Part shown: one piece after another, positions 49,061 through 62,193 of the stretch
Layout: every line of letters starts with the position of its first letter
Numbering within the stretch: the first letter of the stretch is position 1
Position numbers and translations under genes: made by a program
Assembly: GCF_014805625.2 (NCBI RefSeq)
Contig: NW_023998415.1
Location: 39,234,119 to 39,298,118 of the forward strand
Direction: 5' to 3'
Origin: Glossina fuscipes
Taxonomy: Eukaryota > Arthropoda > Insecta > Diptera > Glossinidae
Length of the DNA stretch: 64,000 bases
The notes under the pieces: model-generated
Database searches by the model: none
What the model saw: only the letters and a program-made list of their open reading frames with translations
Told to the model about the DNA's origin: nothing

Positions 49061-52000
49061 GACGACAGACGCAATTTTCAGTGTAAATGAGTGCTTGATC
49101 AGCCCATAGGAAAAAGCGGTACTGATTTAAGATCAATCCCATCTAGAGATTCCGTACGGCTAACCAACTGCTCGCTCTTTTGAACCTCCTCATATCATTT
49201 GTATGTGTTTTAATTGAAAGATATTTTTTTTTCAAAAGACAGTACATACTAGGGACGACTTTAGAGTTTTCTCAAATTAAATGCGGAAACACGGAATTTC
49301 GGAAAAAGCCGTCAACGAAAGTACGTTTAAATAAAGTCCATGTGTATATTTTAGCGATATGATGTAATGAACATATCCGAGAGAGTGGGACTATCTAATT
49401 CTAATTCTACTCTGCTAACGTCGAGTTTTGCCTTATGGAGTCGGTCCTCATTATGCTTAAATAGTATTATATCATGACTGTGCGTACGCGGAACGAAACA
49501 TTTCATTGTACAGGCTTTCCAAGTTCTTACACCGTGCCCGATATCCGATAAGCGGTTCCAAGCTTTTCGGGCTGCATTAAAATTCGAGAATTTAATATTG
49601 AAATGGTCTGAATTAATGATACACGCTCCTATGATTTTATTGCATTTTTTAATATTGTGTGACGTTAACATTACATAAGTGCGAATATCGCAATTTAAGC
49701 GCAAATACATCGCTTAGTTAACCTGCACATCATGTTCATATTTCATTCCACTCATTGCCACGTTTAAAAGTTCAGTTCAGAATGCGAAAGAGAAATGAGC
49801 AATAATAAGATAATCGCTTTGCTTCTATTATTGCAAATATCGTAAAGCAAACCAAAAAAAAGTTGAAAGATTTCATCGGACAAAGTTCACCAGTTCACTG
49901 CCCTGCAGTATTTTACCCCAAAACAACTCGTCAATTATTGTCGTCAAAGAATATCTTAATTTAGATCTAGCTGCCCCCATATAAAGGATCATCTTCTTGT
50001 GAGAGAGAATGTTTGATTTCGTAAACAAAATATTCTTTATTAATAAACTTTTGCTAACAAATATTGCGAAGGGAAAGTTTTTTTTTTTTTTAGGTAAGGT
50101 AAGGCTTTTATATAAAGAGTGGATATGAAAATAGGAAAAAAAGGTCGTCGCTTGTTACGATTAGAAAAAGAGATTGGTTTTCATTTCAAAAGAGAAAACA
50201 AAATCAGAAAAATACAATAAAAATGTATGTAAACAAGCGACAATGAATTGCCTATAAGAATATGACCCAGTTTATGAAAAAAATTTCATGGCAACTGGCA
50301 AACATTTGCACTAGTGCCTGTTAAACGAAGATATGTAATTTTTTTTTTTTTTTTTTTTTTTTGGTACAACACACAATACACAAACACAATCCTATGTAAA
50401 CTCCATTAAGTTTAATAACTGAAAAATAACAAAAATTTATTTTTGAATGGACGATAAAAAAAAAGACAAAAAACGATAACAACCGCAAACTTGAGTCTCT
50501 TTTTTCTTTTTTCGACACACAAAGGCATACAATAGGCGTTATAACGAGTTTACACCGAATGATGTCGGCCGTCTTTATTAATAATGTCAAAGTATTTAAA
50601 CTTAAACTAATTTAATTTCACGTTTTTAATTGACATATATATATATATATATATATATAATGCTCGATGCGCAATGTGATCTGCTTTAGCCTAGCAGGGA
50701 AATAGGGCAATTGAACACACACATTAAGACAACTACATCTAATTATAACTGTATAACTATAAGGTACACCTGCCTGTGCGAAGAGACTTTCTAATCCAGC
50801 GGAGAGTTAAGCTCGTGGCTAAGGACCAATTTGACAACCTACACTAACAGACGAAAGCAAAGAGGACACCGGCCATGTGTATTTTCTAATAGTGAACATG
50901 AATAAAGTCAGTCAACCACTTTTTTCATTCGGTGGGGTAACTATCTTCGCAGAAGGCCAGTGCGCAATTTTCCCTTTTTTTATTATTATTATTAGTATTA
51001 TTATATAGTATTATTATTATTTATATATGTAGTGAATATTTTCAAAATATTTTCGATAACCTTTCTAAGAAGTTTTATTTATGTTGATGTTTTTTTTTGT
51101 TTTATTATTTTGTTGATAAAATGAACACGTGTTTAAAATATTTATTGTTGGATTGCCTGGTTTGTCGATATGTTATTGACTATAACATCGTGACACATTG
51201 TCGTTACGTGTGCATAGAAATAGTAATAAATGCGAAATGAATCCTAATTTTTGCGACACGGATATTCCCCTTTCCCCCTTTCCGCCTTTCTGCCTTTCCA
51301 GCATTCTGCCATTCGTATCGATTGTTTACATTGTGAATCTATTCAAAATTTGCGAACTAAACAATAATAGTAACACTTAATGACAATTTATTGTCGTTAA
51401 TGATGAAATAAGTTTATTTTATACATCTTGGCCCAGAGGTTTTTTTTGTTTTTTTTTTTTTTTTATTTCTGACAATATTGTTAACGGTTTCGGTTAGTCA
51501 GTTAACAGCAAGATTTATCATAAGTTGGATGCCAAACAATGAAAGGCAGAAATTGAAAAGAAGTGAGAGGAGCATAAAGGAAACGAGAAAAATAGAGATA
51601 TACTTTCGTATGCAGCGAATGAAGTTATCATTGCATAGAAAAGAGACTTTCTCTTAATTTAAAGAATACATTTGTGTCACGAGATAAAATATGTCAGCCA
51701 GAACGATAGGAACTTTATTATCTTATCGTTTGTTTACTTATGAGAATACTTTTCTTATATTCCGGTCATTGCAGTTCGGTTGGTTGCTATACACACAACT
51801 GACATCATATGATCGCGTAAGGAATCGAAAATGTTTACACACTCGTGTAAGCTCACTACTAATTCAATAAAGCTATTTAGGGTTAGATCATAATATTCTT
51901 ACGCTATAGCATGATTGATTCACGTAATCGCGACCAACCAGCAAGGCTCCTAACGCGGATGGACAAGTAGGATCAACTAAGTAAACAAAAAGCAATCTTG

Positions 52001-52262
52001 TCTGCTATGACATTTGAAAAAGTAATGAACACCCCAACATAAGGGAATCACCTATGCTTCATTCAAAGTCTTATGCTTTTTGAAACTGTGCGAAATCTCT
52101 TCACTTCACTGCGGCCAATATCTATACCGTTTAGAGTCCCGACATCCGGAATGCATTATAATTTTCATATCTAAACAAGAGCTTCCAAATAAAGAGAATG
52201 ATACTCAGTGTGGCCAGCACTCTTCAAACATAAACGAATTTTCCCTAGCAATCGTGTTCTTT
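49061..52262. other. Non-coding stretch, no gene identified
   Basis: A 119-codon minus frame (49710-49351) has mixed composition, but frames of this length are expected by chance here. A T run lies at 50339-50362, a TA array at 50634-50659, and TTATTA repeats at 50982-51020. No transposon was recognised. Confidence 0.45.
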
Positions 52263-52278
52263 AATACTAGGCTTTATT
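52263..52278 (+). repeat. Left target-site duplication of the SINE
   Basis: AATACTAGGCTTTATT matches AATACTAACCTTTCTT at 52487-52502 at 13 of 16 positions. The two copies bracket the SINE exactly, as expected for an aged insertion. Confidence 0.6.
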
Positions 52279-52486
52279 CGCATGAATGGCCGAGTAGGCA
52301 AGAGTCTCGACTAGCAACTCAGTGGTCGTGGGTTCTCAAATCTCAAGTGCGGCAGAGCTTTTAACAAAGCCGAAAGCCTTAGATGCAAGCCCATCAAGTC
52401 TTTAGTCTTAGAATTTATTCTCTGGCTAAATTAATATTAATTATAATAATAATAATAATAGTAATAATAATAATAATAATAATAAA
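52279..52486 (+). mobile_element. tRNA-derived SINE with (TAA)n tail
   Basis: The head reads like a tRNA gene start. TGGCCGAGTAGG at 52287-52298 fits the RNA polymerase III A box TRGCNNAGYNGG exactly. GGTTCTCAAATC at 52331-52342 fits the B box GGTTCGANTC with small changes, about 33 bases further on. The head ATGGCCGAGTaGGCaAG with CGTGGGTTC most resembles tRNA-Ser or tRNA-Leu. A unique body follows (CTCAAGTGCGGCAGAGC to CTCTGGCTAAA), then a (TAA)n tail to about 52486. A second copy at 22575-22730 shares the body, and direct repeats flank this one. SINEs encode no protein and depend on a LINE for movement; the partner LINE is not visible here. I cannot say whether the family has been named. 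Confidence 0.75.
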
Positions 52487-52502
52487 AATACTAACCTTTC
52501 TT
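52487..52502 (+). repeat. Right target-site duplication of the SINE
   Basis: AATACTAACCTTTCTT directly follows the TAA tail and pairs with the copy at 52263-52278 (13 of 16 matches). Confidence 0.6.
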
Positions 52503-53634
52503 GCCATTTTATTCACTCGTCCTGGAATTACTTATGCATTTTAGCGCATACTATCGCATGTCTTGGTTCTCTAACCGTACTGCCCTTGTTTAAAACCATC
52601 ATCATCTGAAGGTCTTTTTCACGTTCAAAATGTTTCCACCATCGAATAAACACATACGCAAACAACACTTTCCCCATCTTCCGTTCTCTACGTCTACAAC
52701 GCTCCCCGACCAGCATCGTAATGATCACAAATAAAACTAAAGAAGAGAGAAATCAAAATGAAATTTTTGTCGCGACGTTGCACAGACGGCTTCTTACTGC
52801 TTGCTTCTTCATCATTATTCATCTAAAAGATTAGGTCATATTACATTTCACATTTCTTGCATAAGCCGAAAATGAGTTTCGAAGATCTCTCCGATGCGTT
52901 TGATGCAATTTGTTGAGTTTGCATGAGTTTTTTACACATTTTAACACATCTGACCTTAAGTGTATCGTAAAATTTAGTTTGAAACAGTAAGTACGGCTCT
53001 CTATTGAGGACAGTAGGAATACGACAGCAACCAATTGTAAGCGTAGATTGAAGCCGTTACGCTGACGCAAAGAGAAAGCACATGTCAAGTTTTCACTATT
53101 TTAAATAATAGGAATCGCTTTGAAGTAAGACTAATTATTCCGCTTACTCGCCTTAGTATGGTTCGGATTTAAGAAGAATCTTAATGGCACATAAAGCTTG
53201 AATTGCTTACCAATTATTCACGTAAATGCCTAAAATTAAACGATTTCTTAAATTTCTAAAAAAAAAAATAAATAAATAAATACAAAAAAAAAAAATAAAT
53301 AAATAAAGAACGCAAAGAACAGATGGTTAAATTTTTCTTTATAAACTTTTAGGAATTGACCCAAAACACTTGGCTGGAGTTGATGTCGTTGTTGTTGTTT
53401 TATATTTTTCTGTTTTCTGTTTTTTCTTTTGATTTTTGTTTTTCTTCTTACTTTAATTTAATTCTAATAATATGTTGTTTGTTGTTTGATATATCGTGAC
53501 TTTCTTCATGTGCTGTCTTGTTCCTTTTGTGGCGAGGAGGGAGAAGGCGACCAACAAATCTCTCACCTACATGCCAAGCGAAGCAAAAGAAACAATGCAT
53601 TTTTGTGTAACGGTTGTTATTTATTTTGTTTTTT

Positions 53635-53676
<42 letters not shown>

Positions 53677-54267
53677 CGTATACATAACATGACAAAGCAT
53701 TTTGTAATTTTGAACTGATTTGCAAATTTCGATTTAAATACAGTGAATAACAGCGGCATCAACAATAACAACAACAATAGCAAGAACATCAACAACAATC
53801 ACAGCTAGACGAACATTGTTATTTTGGACTTGTTACTCATACATAAGTTGTTTATTGTTTGTCATGTTTGGAATGAATTTTTAGTGATTTGAATGTGAAC
53901 GGTTGTTTAAATGTTGGGCTCGCTGGCACAAACAACCATCACCATCACCAGCGCCACCACCGACACTATCTACGACAACAACAACATTAACAAAAACCAC
54001 TACAGCAGTAATAGAACGAACGGAAACACTAAGCAACATTTGGAATTTTTGTTTTCTTTTCTTTTTCTTTTTCAATTTTTTTTTTTTTTTTCTGATGTTT
54101 TGCTTTCGTCTAAAGGAACACAAAAGTAATCATCCTCACGATAAACGTGTTATGTTAACACTCAACCATAGACGTCACCTGAAATTGCAAAAACAAAACA
54201 TACAATATATGTATGCAAACATTTATATGGATGTGTTGTACGTGTAGATATATATGTGCGATATATA

Positions 54268-54317
<50 letters not shown>

Positions 54318-55050
54318 GATATATATGTGTATAGGCATAAGTATATGATAACCATATAAACGGATATGTATTGTATGTATATACCAAGTAGAAAACTAAA
54401 TAATTTTTGGGGTTTCTCTGCTTCGCTGATACTGTTACAAATGTGAATTGTGCAGGAGGTAAGCACAAACGGATGTATGCAAGCGCTTGTGTGTGAGTGT
54501 GCTTAATTCAAAAAATCTCGCTCACATGAGCTTAAACTCAATAGCTAGCCATTCGATTCTATACAAAGCTTTTGCTCACCTTTGGCCGCGTAAATCACAA
54601 TCACATGGTATGGCTGGATGCGAAAACTACAAAATGAAATACTAACAAAAAAAAAAAAAAGCAACAAAGAAACACTTAAAAACGAAAAACAATTGTCTTG
54701 TCATCCAATTTGGGTTTTCGTGGCGAAATTCATGCTCTTCTGACCAAAAACAGTCAGTTCAATACAATAAACAACTGAAACAACAACGTTAACGCTTACG
54801 AACAACATTTGTATGAGTTTATCTGTTATCGTCGCTTATGTTGTCTATAGCGTAAGCAAAATCAAACTACATACTAAGGAGCACAAAGGAATATCCACAC
54901 AAATACATAAGCAACAGTATACAGGAGTGTACAGAAATAGATATGAACTATATTTGAGAACTCTAACTGCCATAAGTTAGACTAACTAACTAATCTCTAT
55001 ATATAATGTACATGTGTATATATGTATGTGTATAAACATCTATGTACGTA
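52503..55050. other. AT- and simple-repeat-rich non-coding stretch
   Basis: It holds AAAT-type low complexity (53260-53310), long T runs (53629-53676, 54068-54091) and a TA array (54273-54310). CAACAA and CATCAC triplet tracts lie at 53755-53800 and 53936-54005. The long Lys- or Phe-rich frames come from the homopolymer runs. No gene was recognised. Confidence 0.55.
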
Positions 55051-55056
55051 CAAATG

Positions 55057-55070
55057 CCCTATCGATAGGG
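55057..55070. promoter_or_regulatory. DRE-type palindrome CCCTATCGATAGGG
   Basis: A perfect 14-bp palindrome is centred on TATCGATA, the core bound in flies by DREF and by the boundary protein BEAF. A (GA)n tract follows about 90 bases downstream. Promoter or boundary use is inferred, not shown. Confidence 0.35.
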
Positions 55071-55159
55071 TTGAATATAGCAGAATAGGAAACAAGAACG
55101 ACCCCACCGTCAACATAGCATCTCAAGACCTAATTTAATACTTGAGAATCACGAGAGCG

Positions 55160-55184
55160 AAAGAGAGAGAGAGAGAGAGAGAGA
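55160..55184. repeat. (GA)n microsatellite
   Basis: GA repeats within CGAGAGCGAAAGAGAG..GAAAGCAG are a potential GAGA-factor binding tract close to the TATCGATA palindrome. Confidence 0.9.
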
Positions 55185-55189
55185 AAGCA

Positions 55190-58100
55190 GTCGCACGCTT
55201 ATCACTTATTATCTTTAACACTTGATGTATTGGCAGTCATTTTTGTCCGAGGTAATATTTAAACCAGAATAGCAATTGGCCTTAATACTCGCAACTGCAA
55301 AACTGAAGCTGACAACTGAAACTTTTTATATCGCGAGCTCTTTTCATTTCTGCAATTGTGTCACAAACCCATGAAAATACGTGCATACACAATCACATTA
55401 AGTAAAATGCTGAACTATGAACTACATAAAAAAAAGAATGAGTTCTTTATTATAAAACCATAGCTAGCGATAAGCCCTACCACATGATGCCGTTACTTCT
55501 TAGTAACCTCCACGATCATATTGGCCAAATTTAACTGAAAACGCTATATGCCCGCGGGGAGATGTCGGCGCAGTTTAGTTCGCGCAGAGATCTGCGCTCA
55601 GGTGTTGTTTCCTAAGTTCGCAATACTGCCAAAGATTGGCAGATGAGTTCTATAGAGAATCCTTGAAAGGGCTTCTTCGTGGTTTTTCTATGAGTTATAT
55701 GTGCGTTGTTAGGAACCCGACTTAACAACGCTATAATAGTTTATATTTTTAAAAACATTTAAGTAGCTTTCTTATCCTCGATTTGTTTTTTGAACAGTTT
55801 GGCGCATAGCTCCAGCAAGGAAATCGACTTATTGAAATGGCAATTGGATGAGAAGCACCTCTCTACCCCTAGTGGAGTAAGGATAATTTAAACTATCAAG
55901 TAATTGTCAAAATAAATTTGACTTCAACTAAATTCTAGAAAATATTTAAACGTGAATTCTTGATTGAATTCTGTAAATTATTGTAGTCCAGTACCTAGCA
56001 GCCAAACTTCTTAGTATAATTACAAAAATCTATATTTAAAGCAATTAAAAAAAAAAATTTGTGTTATTAAAAAATATGTAGTGCATGAATTTTTGGAAGA
56101 GAATTTTTGACTGTTACCGAAATTGAATGAGAAATCAATCGTTCGCTTTAACTCCAAGCAGTCAACGCGTTTCATTACATTGCTTAGCATTTTTTTTTTT
56201 GTTTTTTTTTTTGTTATTTTTTTGATTATGTTTTTCTGTGCAAATGTGAAAGTAATTTTTTCTTAACACGCGAAATATGATTTTGCAACCGCTTAATCAA
56301 ACGATAAGTCAGTCAGCTTAGGCAACATAACCTCCAGACACGTCAGTCACCATGTCCATTTTGACTTTTTCCTTTCTTTTTTTTTTTTTTTGTTTTCTTT
56401 TAAATATTTTGTTAAATATTTCACCTTGATTGAATTTTAATCATAATCGTGGACAGACGAAAAAACGTCTTTTTTTTTTTTGCTTTTTATTTCAAAATAT
56501 ACTAACTAATCTATCATTAATCTGTTATTCTTAATTATATTACATATGTATTGTTATACATGTATAAATAATTTACATATTTGTTAAGATATGCTTCCTC
56601 TAAACAGACTCCGTCAAACGCTCGGCGGTAGAGATAAGTGTTGGTTAGATAAGATTACGACGCATATAATTGCATCCCTTTATTTATTAAATGATGTTCA
56701 AGATTCGAGCAATCCTCCTTGGATCGCAATCAAAGCAGACGGGTTTCTTTTGCCTATCCTCTCTGGCCGAAATTATAACCATCACAACTTCATAATGAAA
56801 CCTTGGATTTTAGCACCTCATACCTATTACTTTGGAAAACCCATTAATGTAATAATAGTTCCATGTAATCAATCGGCTTAAGGTGTTTAATAAAAATGAA
56901 AATTCCCAAGTTCTTAATGCAAATACTTTCGTAGAGCAGCCTTCTTCCAAGGCTATATAATTGTATGAGCTTTTAATCGCACCTATTGGAAATGCACTGA
57001 TAATAGCAAATAAGTGCTTAACAACATCTTAGACCTCGAATGCTCGAAACGTTTATTGTAAATGCAAAGAAGTCCGCTAGCGCTGCTGTGAAGCGGTTTG
57101 ACAGTGGGATCTTGTAAATTCTTCATAAGAACACAACATAGAAATGGTCGAGCATTTGCACTGGAGAGAGTGAAGAAAGAATCTAAAAGGTTAATTTGCT
57201 TATTTTCGTTTACTCGCGTTTTATCTCTAAGAGACAGAGAAACTATCGAAAAGATTTTAAGCAAATGTATAGAAAGTTAACAACATTACAACAACAATCC
57301 CTTAATAACGATCATGGCGATGATGATCAACTCAATTTTTAAAACAACCTTTTTCCACAAGCAATTCTTATTTTATATTTTGTACGTTTTTCCTTTTATT
57401 TTTATTTTTATTTTTATTTTTTTTTTTTTTTTTTTTTTTGATGGTGTTCGGCTTTATGGCCTGCCTTAGTTTGCATGCAATCAGACATAGGAACTGACAG
57501 GCGGCCGCTCACAGAATGTACGCTTCTTCATTGCAACATTTTTATGCTTTTGCAGTCAATGATTAATCACCATGAGTTTTATAAAAAATTAGCAATTTCA
57601 GCAATTTTGAGAGACAATTAATCATCACAAATGTTGTTAGAGTTACGAACAACAACAATAACAAGAACCATCGCGCTAACAAAAATAACAAACATAAGAA
57701 CAAAACAAGGCCAAGAATCAACCTTAAGCACGAAACGGGCAGGCACTCAGTCTATCTAGTAAAAAGTTGTACATAGAATATCGCGAAGAAGCAAATGTAG
57801 GAAAAAGGATATGACTTCTCCTTTAGCTTACACTTCTTCTGTGTTCTGCCGTCTGCATTAGCAGCATTGAGGCCGCTTGCCTCAATCAACCGAAAAAACC
57901 AAAGTGTTTGAAAGGCCAGTCGTGCTAAATTGTTGGCAATCAAACGCAAAAAAAAAAAAAAAAAAAAAAACAAAACTGCCTGACGGTCTATAAACAACGG
58001 CTACTTACAACAAGTCAAGTGGTAACAAATCTATGCAACGAAGCTTTGTATATTGAACGGTACCTTCTGGGCTTTCAGTACCTTTTTATTTTCAATATGC

Positions 58101-61100
58101 TTGGATAAAAGGAGTGAAAACTTGCACTCTCCCGTACACACTTTCTTATATGTACGCAAAAAAAAAAAACAAAAAAAAGGTGATAAATGAATTTCTAAAA
58201 TTAATATGAAAATCTTTAAGTCACAAAAAACATTCGGAAGCATTTTTCTGTTACTTGTAAATACGTTATTTGAACAGAGCAGAGGAGAACTGTTCTGTTT
58301 AGTTCATGGAAATAAAGCGAGCTTAACACGACGACAGCAGAATTGTAAGCAGAGCAGTGCAGCTAAGATAATAAAAAGGTGCAGTAAATATCAGTGACAA
58401 GCCACCGTTTTTTCCGTTTTTGAAAGTTGAGAGATGGTGTTAAGAGATGATGATGTGGTGCGAGCGCGTTGTTAATATAGTCGACAGACTGCCAACAACA
58501 CAAGTTTCGTAACGTATGCGCTGATAAAACCTTTTAACGTGGTTGCTGTTCGCTTGTCTGCATCAAGCCCGCTTTAAGCAACACAAGAACGCAAAAATAA
58601 AACTCATAAACAAATAATATATATTACATACCTACTTAAAATGTCACTTATAATGCTTTCAGCCTCTCTTCGGATTTTCGGTACTCTTCTTCTTCTTCTT
58701 TTTTTTTTTTTTTTTTTTTTACTTATATATCTATCAGCGAACCGGAAAGATGTACGAGATTTCTCCATCCGTTTGTAACGCAATGGCAACGCGCAGAGGA
58801 AGTGTATGCGCCCTTGGTCAACGCAGGATTCATAAAATCGATTTAATCTGTTGGTGCATCAGTTTGTCGGTTGCTATCCGGATGGTCGTGATCGCAAATG
58901 TGTGAGAGAAAATGTCGAAACATCATACATAGGTCTTTAGTTGATGGCTATAGCTCCAGATTGCAAATGAGCGTAATTATTTTATGCACACATACACACA
59001 CACACACACACACACTTCACATTAAAACCGCTTAACCGATAATTATGTGAAACTCCTGAGCTGTAAAAATACGCTTCATCTGACTCCAAACAGTCGCGCA
59101 ATAAACATAAGCGATATTAAACGACGAAACGGAGATACAGTTATCTGCTAGGATCAGCTTAATACGATCCTAATCGATCAAGTGGCCACCCCTACCCGCT
59201 ATTTTAATATATATATTTTGTTTTTCTAACGAGTTCGTTTAAGACGATGGGTGTCAAAAATTCGCTCCAAAGCGAACAAGATTTTCTTCTTTTTGATTTT
59301 ATTTTATTTACTTTTTTTTTTTTTAAATATTATTTAAAAAAATACACAGCCAAATAAACTTAACTTGACAGTATTTTTATTTATTAATATGGTTTTCTTA
59401 GCGTTCTCCCTTTTTCTTCTTTTTTTTTTTTTTGTTTTTTTTTTTTGTTTTCTTGCTGGTTTTCTTCAGTAAACTCGTCTATATCTTAAACAATTTTTTA
59501 TAATAATTTTTTTATGCGTTTTTATTTAATCCATAAAATCGTTTAGAGTTAAAGTAAAGAATGCGTTCGACACGCAAAGGACATATTGTGGCACGCATGC
59601 TTGAACTTCCAGCGTCTACACACAAACCACTCGATCATGACGTTTAGCCGAAACCAGACAGAGACTTGCACACCATTACTGTACATAATCACATACACAT
59701 ATGGTTAAAAAGGTATTACTAAGAATTGCTGCTGTCGGCAGCTTAACTAAATTATTAAGACATCTCTCATATAATGCAACTTATCGCAATGAAGTGTGAA
59801 GTGAAATGAAACTCAATACAATCAAAAGGGATTTATATTGATATTCGGTTCATAATCTTTTTTGTGCGCTGCTTTCTTGTTGGTTTATTATTATTGTTGA
59901 TGATGATGATGACAACAACAACAACAACAACAACAACGATGATCTCGATCCCGATAGCAATCATCGCACGGAAAACCGAGTGAGCCTAAGAGTTTTCTGG
60001 CTTCTTGTGAACTGAACTACTAACCCTTCCGATAAACACTTTTTTTTCTTTGTATGCGGATTAATTGATTCAGTCGTATAACTTAATGTCCAAATAAACG
60101 GAAGTTTTCAAGCGACTTGAAAGCGAATATTACATAACGTAAATACAACAAAAACGAAAAAAAAAAAAAAAAAAAAAAGCAGAAAAGGAACAAGAGGAAC
60201 AAATTATTGTAATTTTTAAATTATACAACAACAAATATTATAAAATTTGTATACGAAGATATACTAGGGTACAGTTGAGCTATACGCTGTATAGTATGCG
60301 ATATATACATGTACATATTAGAGATTAGTTATCCGCACATTAAAAGTGAGTCATTTGAAGACAAAATAAAAGGTTATACTCATCTAATAATTACAACAAA
60401 ACAAATATCGTAAAAACTCCGAATGGGTTGCGTTCATCTGCTAAACAAGATTACCGTTTAGTTTCCAATTGAATCAAAAAATACGCAGAGTGGACCTATG
60501 GACTATAATCAAAATGCAAGCTACTTCATAAACTAAGAGAGACGAGAACAAGTAAAATTATTTAGTTTTTCTAAGAAAGAAACTTTCTAACCTAAATAAA
60601 CATAAAAGTACGTGATCCAAGCGCCAAGGATAGGAAGGAGTAAAGCTATTGCCTTGATGTTTATCAATATGTCGGACTTAAAAAAAACAACTCACGTTCT
60701 ACGCCCTTTTAGCTTCGAAGGCCAATTTGACCTCTTAAATAAGGATTTCTGAAGAAGTTGTTAAATAAGACGGCAAACGTTTAACTTGTAAGAAGCAAGA
60801 GATTGCTACTGACTGTCGCTTTTCTTCTTATTCGTGGAGAAAGAAGTAGCAAATGATACACAGAAAATGAGGCAAGTACTACAGCATACAAAGTTTCACG
60901 TGTTTCACTTCCTTTGAAGCGGATGCATTAAGCGCAGCAAAAAACTTTTTACCTAATTTTGTGCGCTGCCAGGTGAAGTCATTTTACATGACTTCAAAAT
61001 CTCTCTCAGAGTGACACTCAGTTGATCGGATAACTGCGCGGTGAATGCATTCATCCCTTCGCCACCTAATCACCGATTGCGTTCTAATGCCGAGGAGACA

Positions 61101-61500
61101 AGGGACATGATAATGTAAGCAAAAATTAATTAGTTACGTATCTTAATGATTTCAATAATCAATGTTTTATCGCCTTAATGGAAGCACGAAAACCAGTAAA
61201 ACAAAGCCAAGGGTTTTTTACTTGGGCTTTTGATTTCAAGTCAAAAACACGGAGTTATGTGAAGTAATTGAATATCGATCCGAGCAAAGGTCTCTTAAAG
61301 GCGTTAAAGACTGCTTTGCGATAGCAACTTGTACAGTTTCGATAAATCTTTTTGGATTCTATTGATCTACATACACGCAAATATAGTCCTGTAATGAAAA
61401 CCTGAAAGACGAAGCATTTATTTGCATTATTGAATCACGTTTTTAAAGAAACCGCTAGTTCACTGTTTCCATTGCACGCTTTTTTAGCTCGGGAACTCGA
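55190..61500. other. Non-coding stretch, no gene identified
   Basis: The 55400-57300 and 60400-61500 parts are more complex. A 96-codon plus frame lies at 56591-56881, and a minus-strand stretch reading GMNAFTAQLSDQLSVTLREI lies near 60960-61080. Neither is recognisable. Simple repeats include T runs (56185-56220, 57416-57439, 58699-58720), a CA array (58987-59015) and GATGAT to CAACAA (59899-59937). A runs lie at 57949-57970 and 60159-60178. Confidence 0.45.
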
Positions 61501-62148
61501 ATTCCGATAATACATGTAACAAACCAACAAAGTTCATTTAAAATTCTTTTAAAGTTAATTTTGCTTTTTTAAAATTGAAGCTTGATATTTATCCGCTTAA
61601 CTGCTTTTCTAAGTCGTGCTCTCTAATTTAACTTTATGTTAGAATTTGAAAATTTAATCTTTTTCCTATACTTACTTTAATTTCCCTACTCTGCGATAAC
61701 ATCGGACGCTTTCCGAACTGATATTCTCACGTTCTGGTTTTTTGCTTTGATGATACAACTGCAATGAAAAATAGTTGTTTTTGTTTCTTTTCTTACACTC
61801 CTCTTCTTGGCAAGCTAATAATAAAATTGGCAAGATACGTGAAAGAACAAAAAATATAAATAAAAAAAAAAGGAAAAACCAATTTGTTATTAAAATCTCA
61901 ACCCACACACCTGTGCAATTACAACAACATTGACTCTTATGATCAAGGCTTTTGATGTTAATCATCATCATCGTCAACGTCGAGAACGGCGCACTTATAG
62001 TACAAGCAAAACATATGTAAGTTTGTGTGTAATAGGACAGGACGAGTTGTGATTATTGTTGTGATCATAATTTTACTTCATATGTGCACTGAAAACCTAT
62101 GCATTTCAAGGTATTGTTGTTGCTTTTATTGAATATATGCATATACAC

Positions 62149-62193
<45 letters not shown>

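Noticed and set aside
49351..49710. 119-codon minus-strand frame with mixed composition
   Set aside because: One or two frames of this length are expected by chance in 64 kb of six-frame AT-rich DNA; no family was recognised.
53448..53798. Minus-strand 116-codon frame with a long Lys run
   Set aside because: It is produced by the long T run at 53629-53676 and surrounding low complexity.
60950..61090. Minus-strand protein-like stretch GMNAFTAQLSDQLSVTLREI
   Set aside because: It is too short and isolated, with no recognisable family; it is mentioned only as part of the non-coding stretch.
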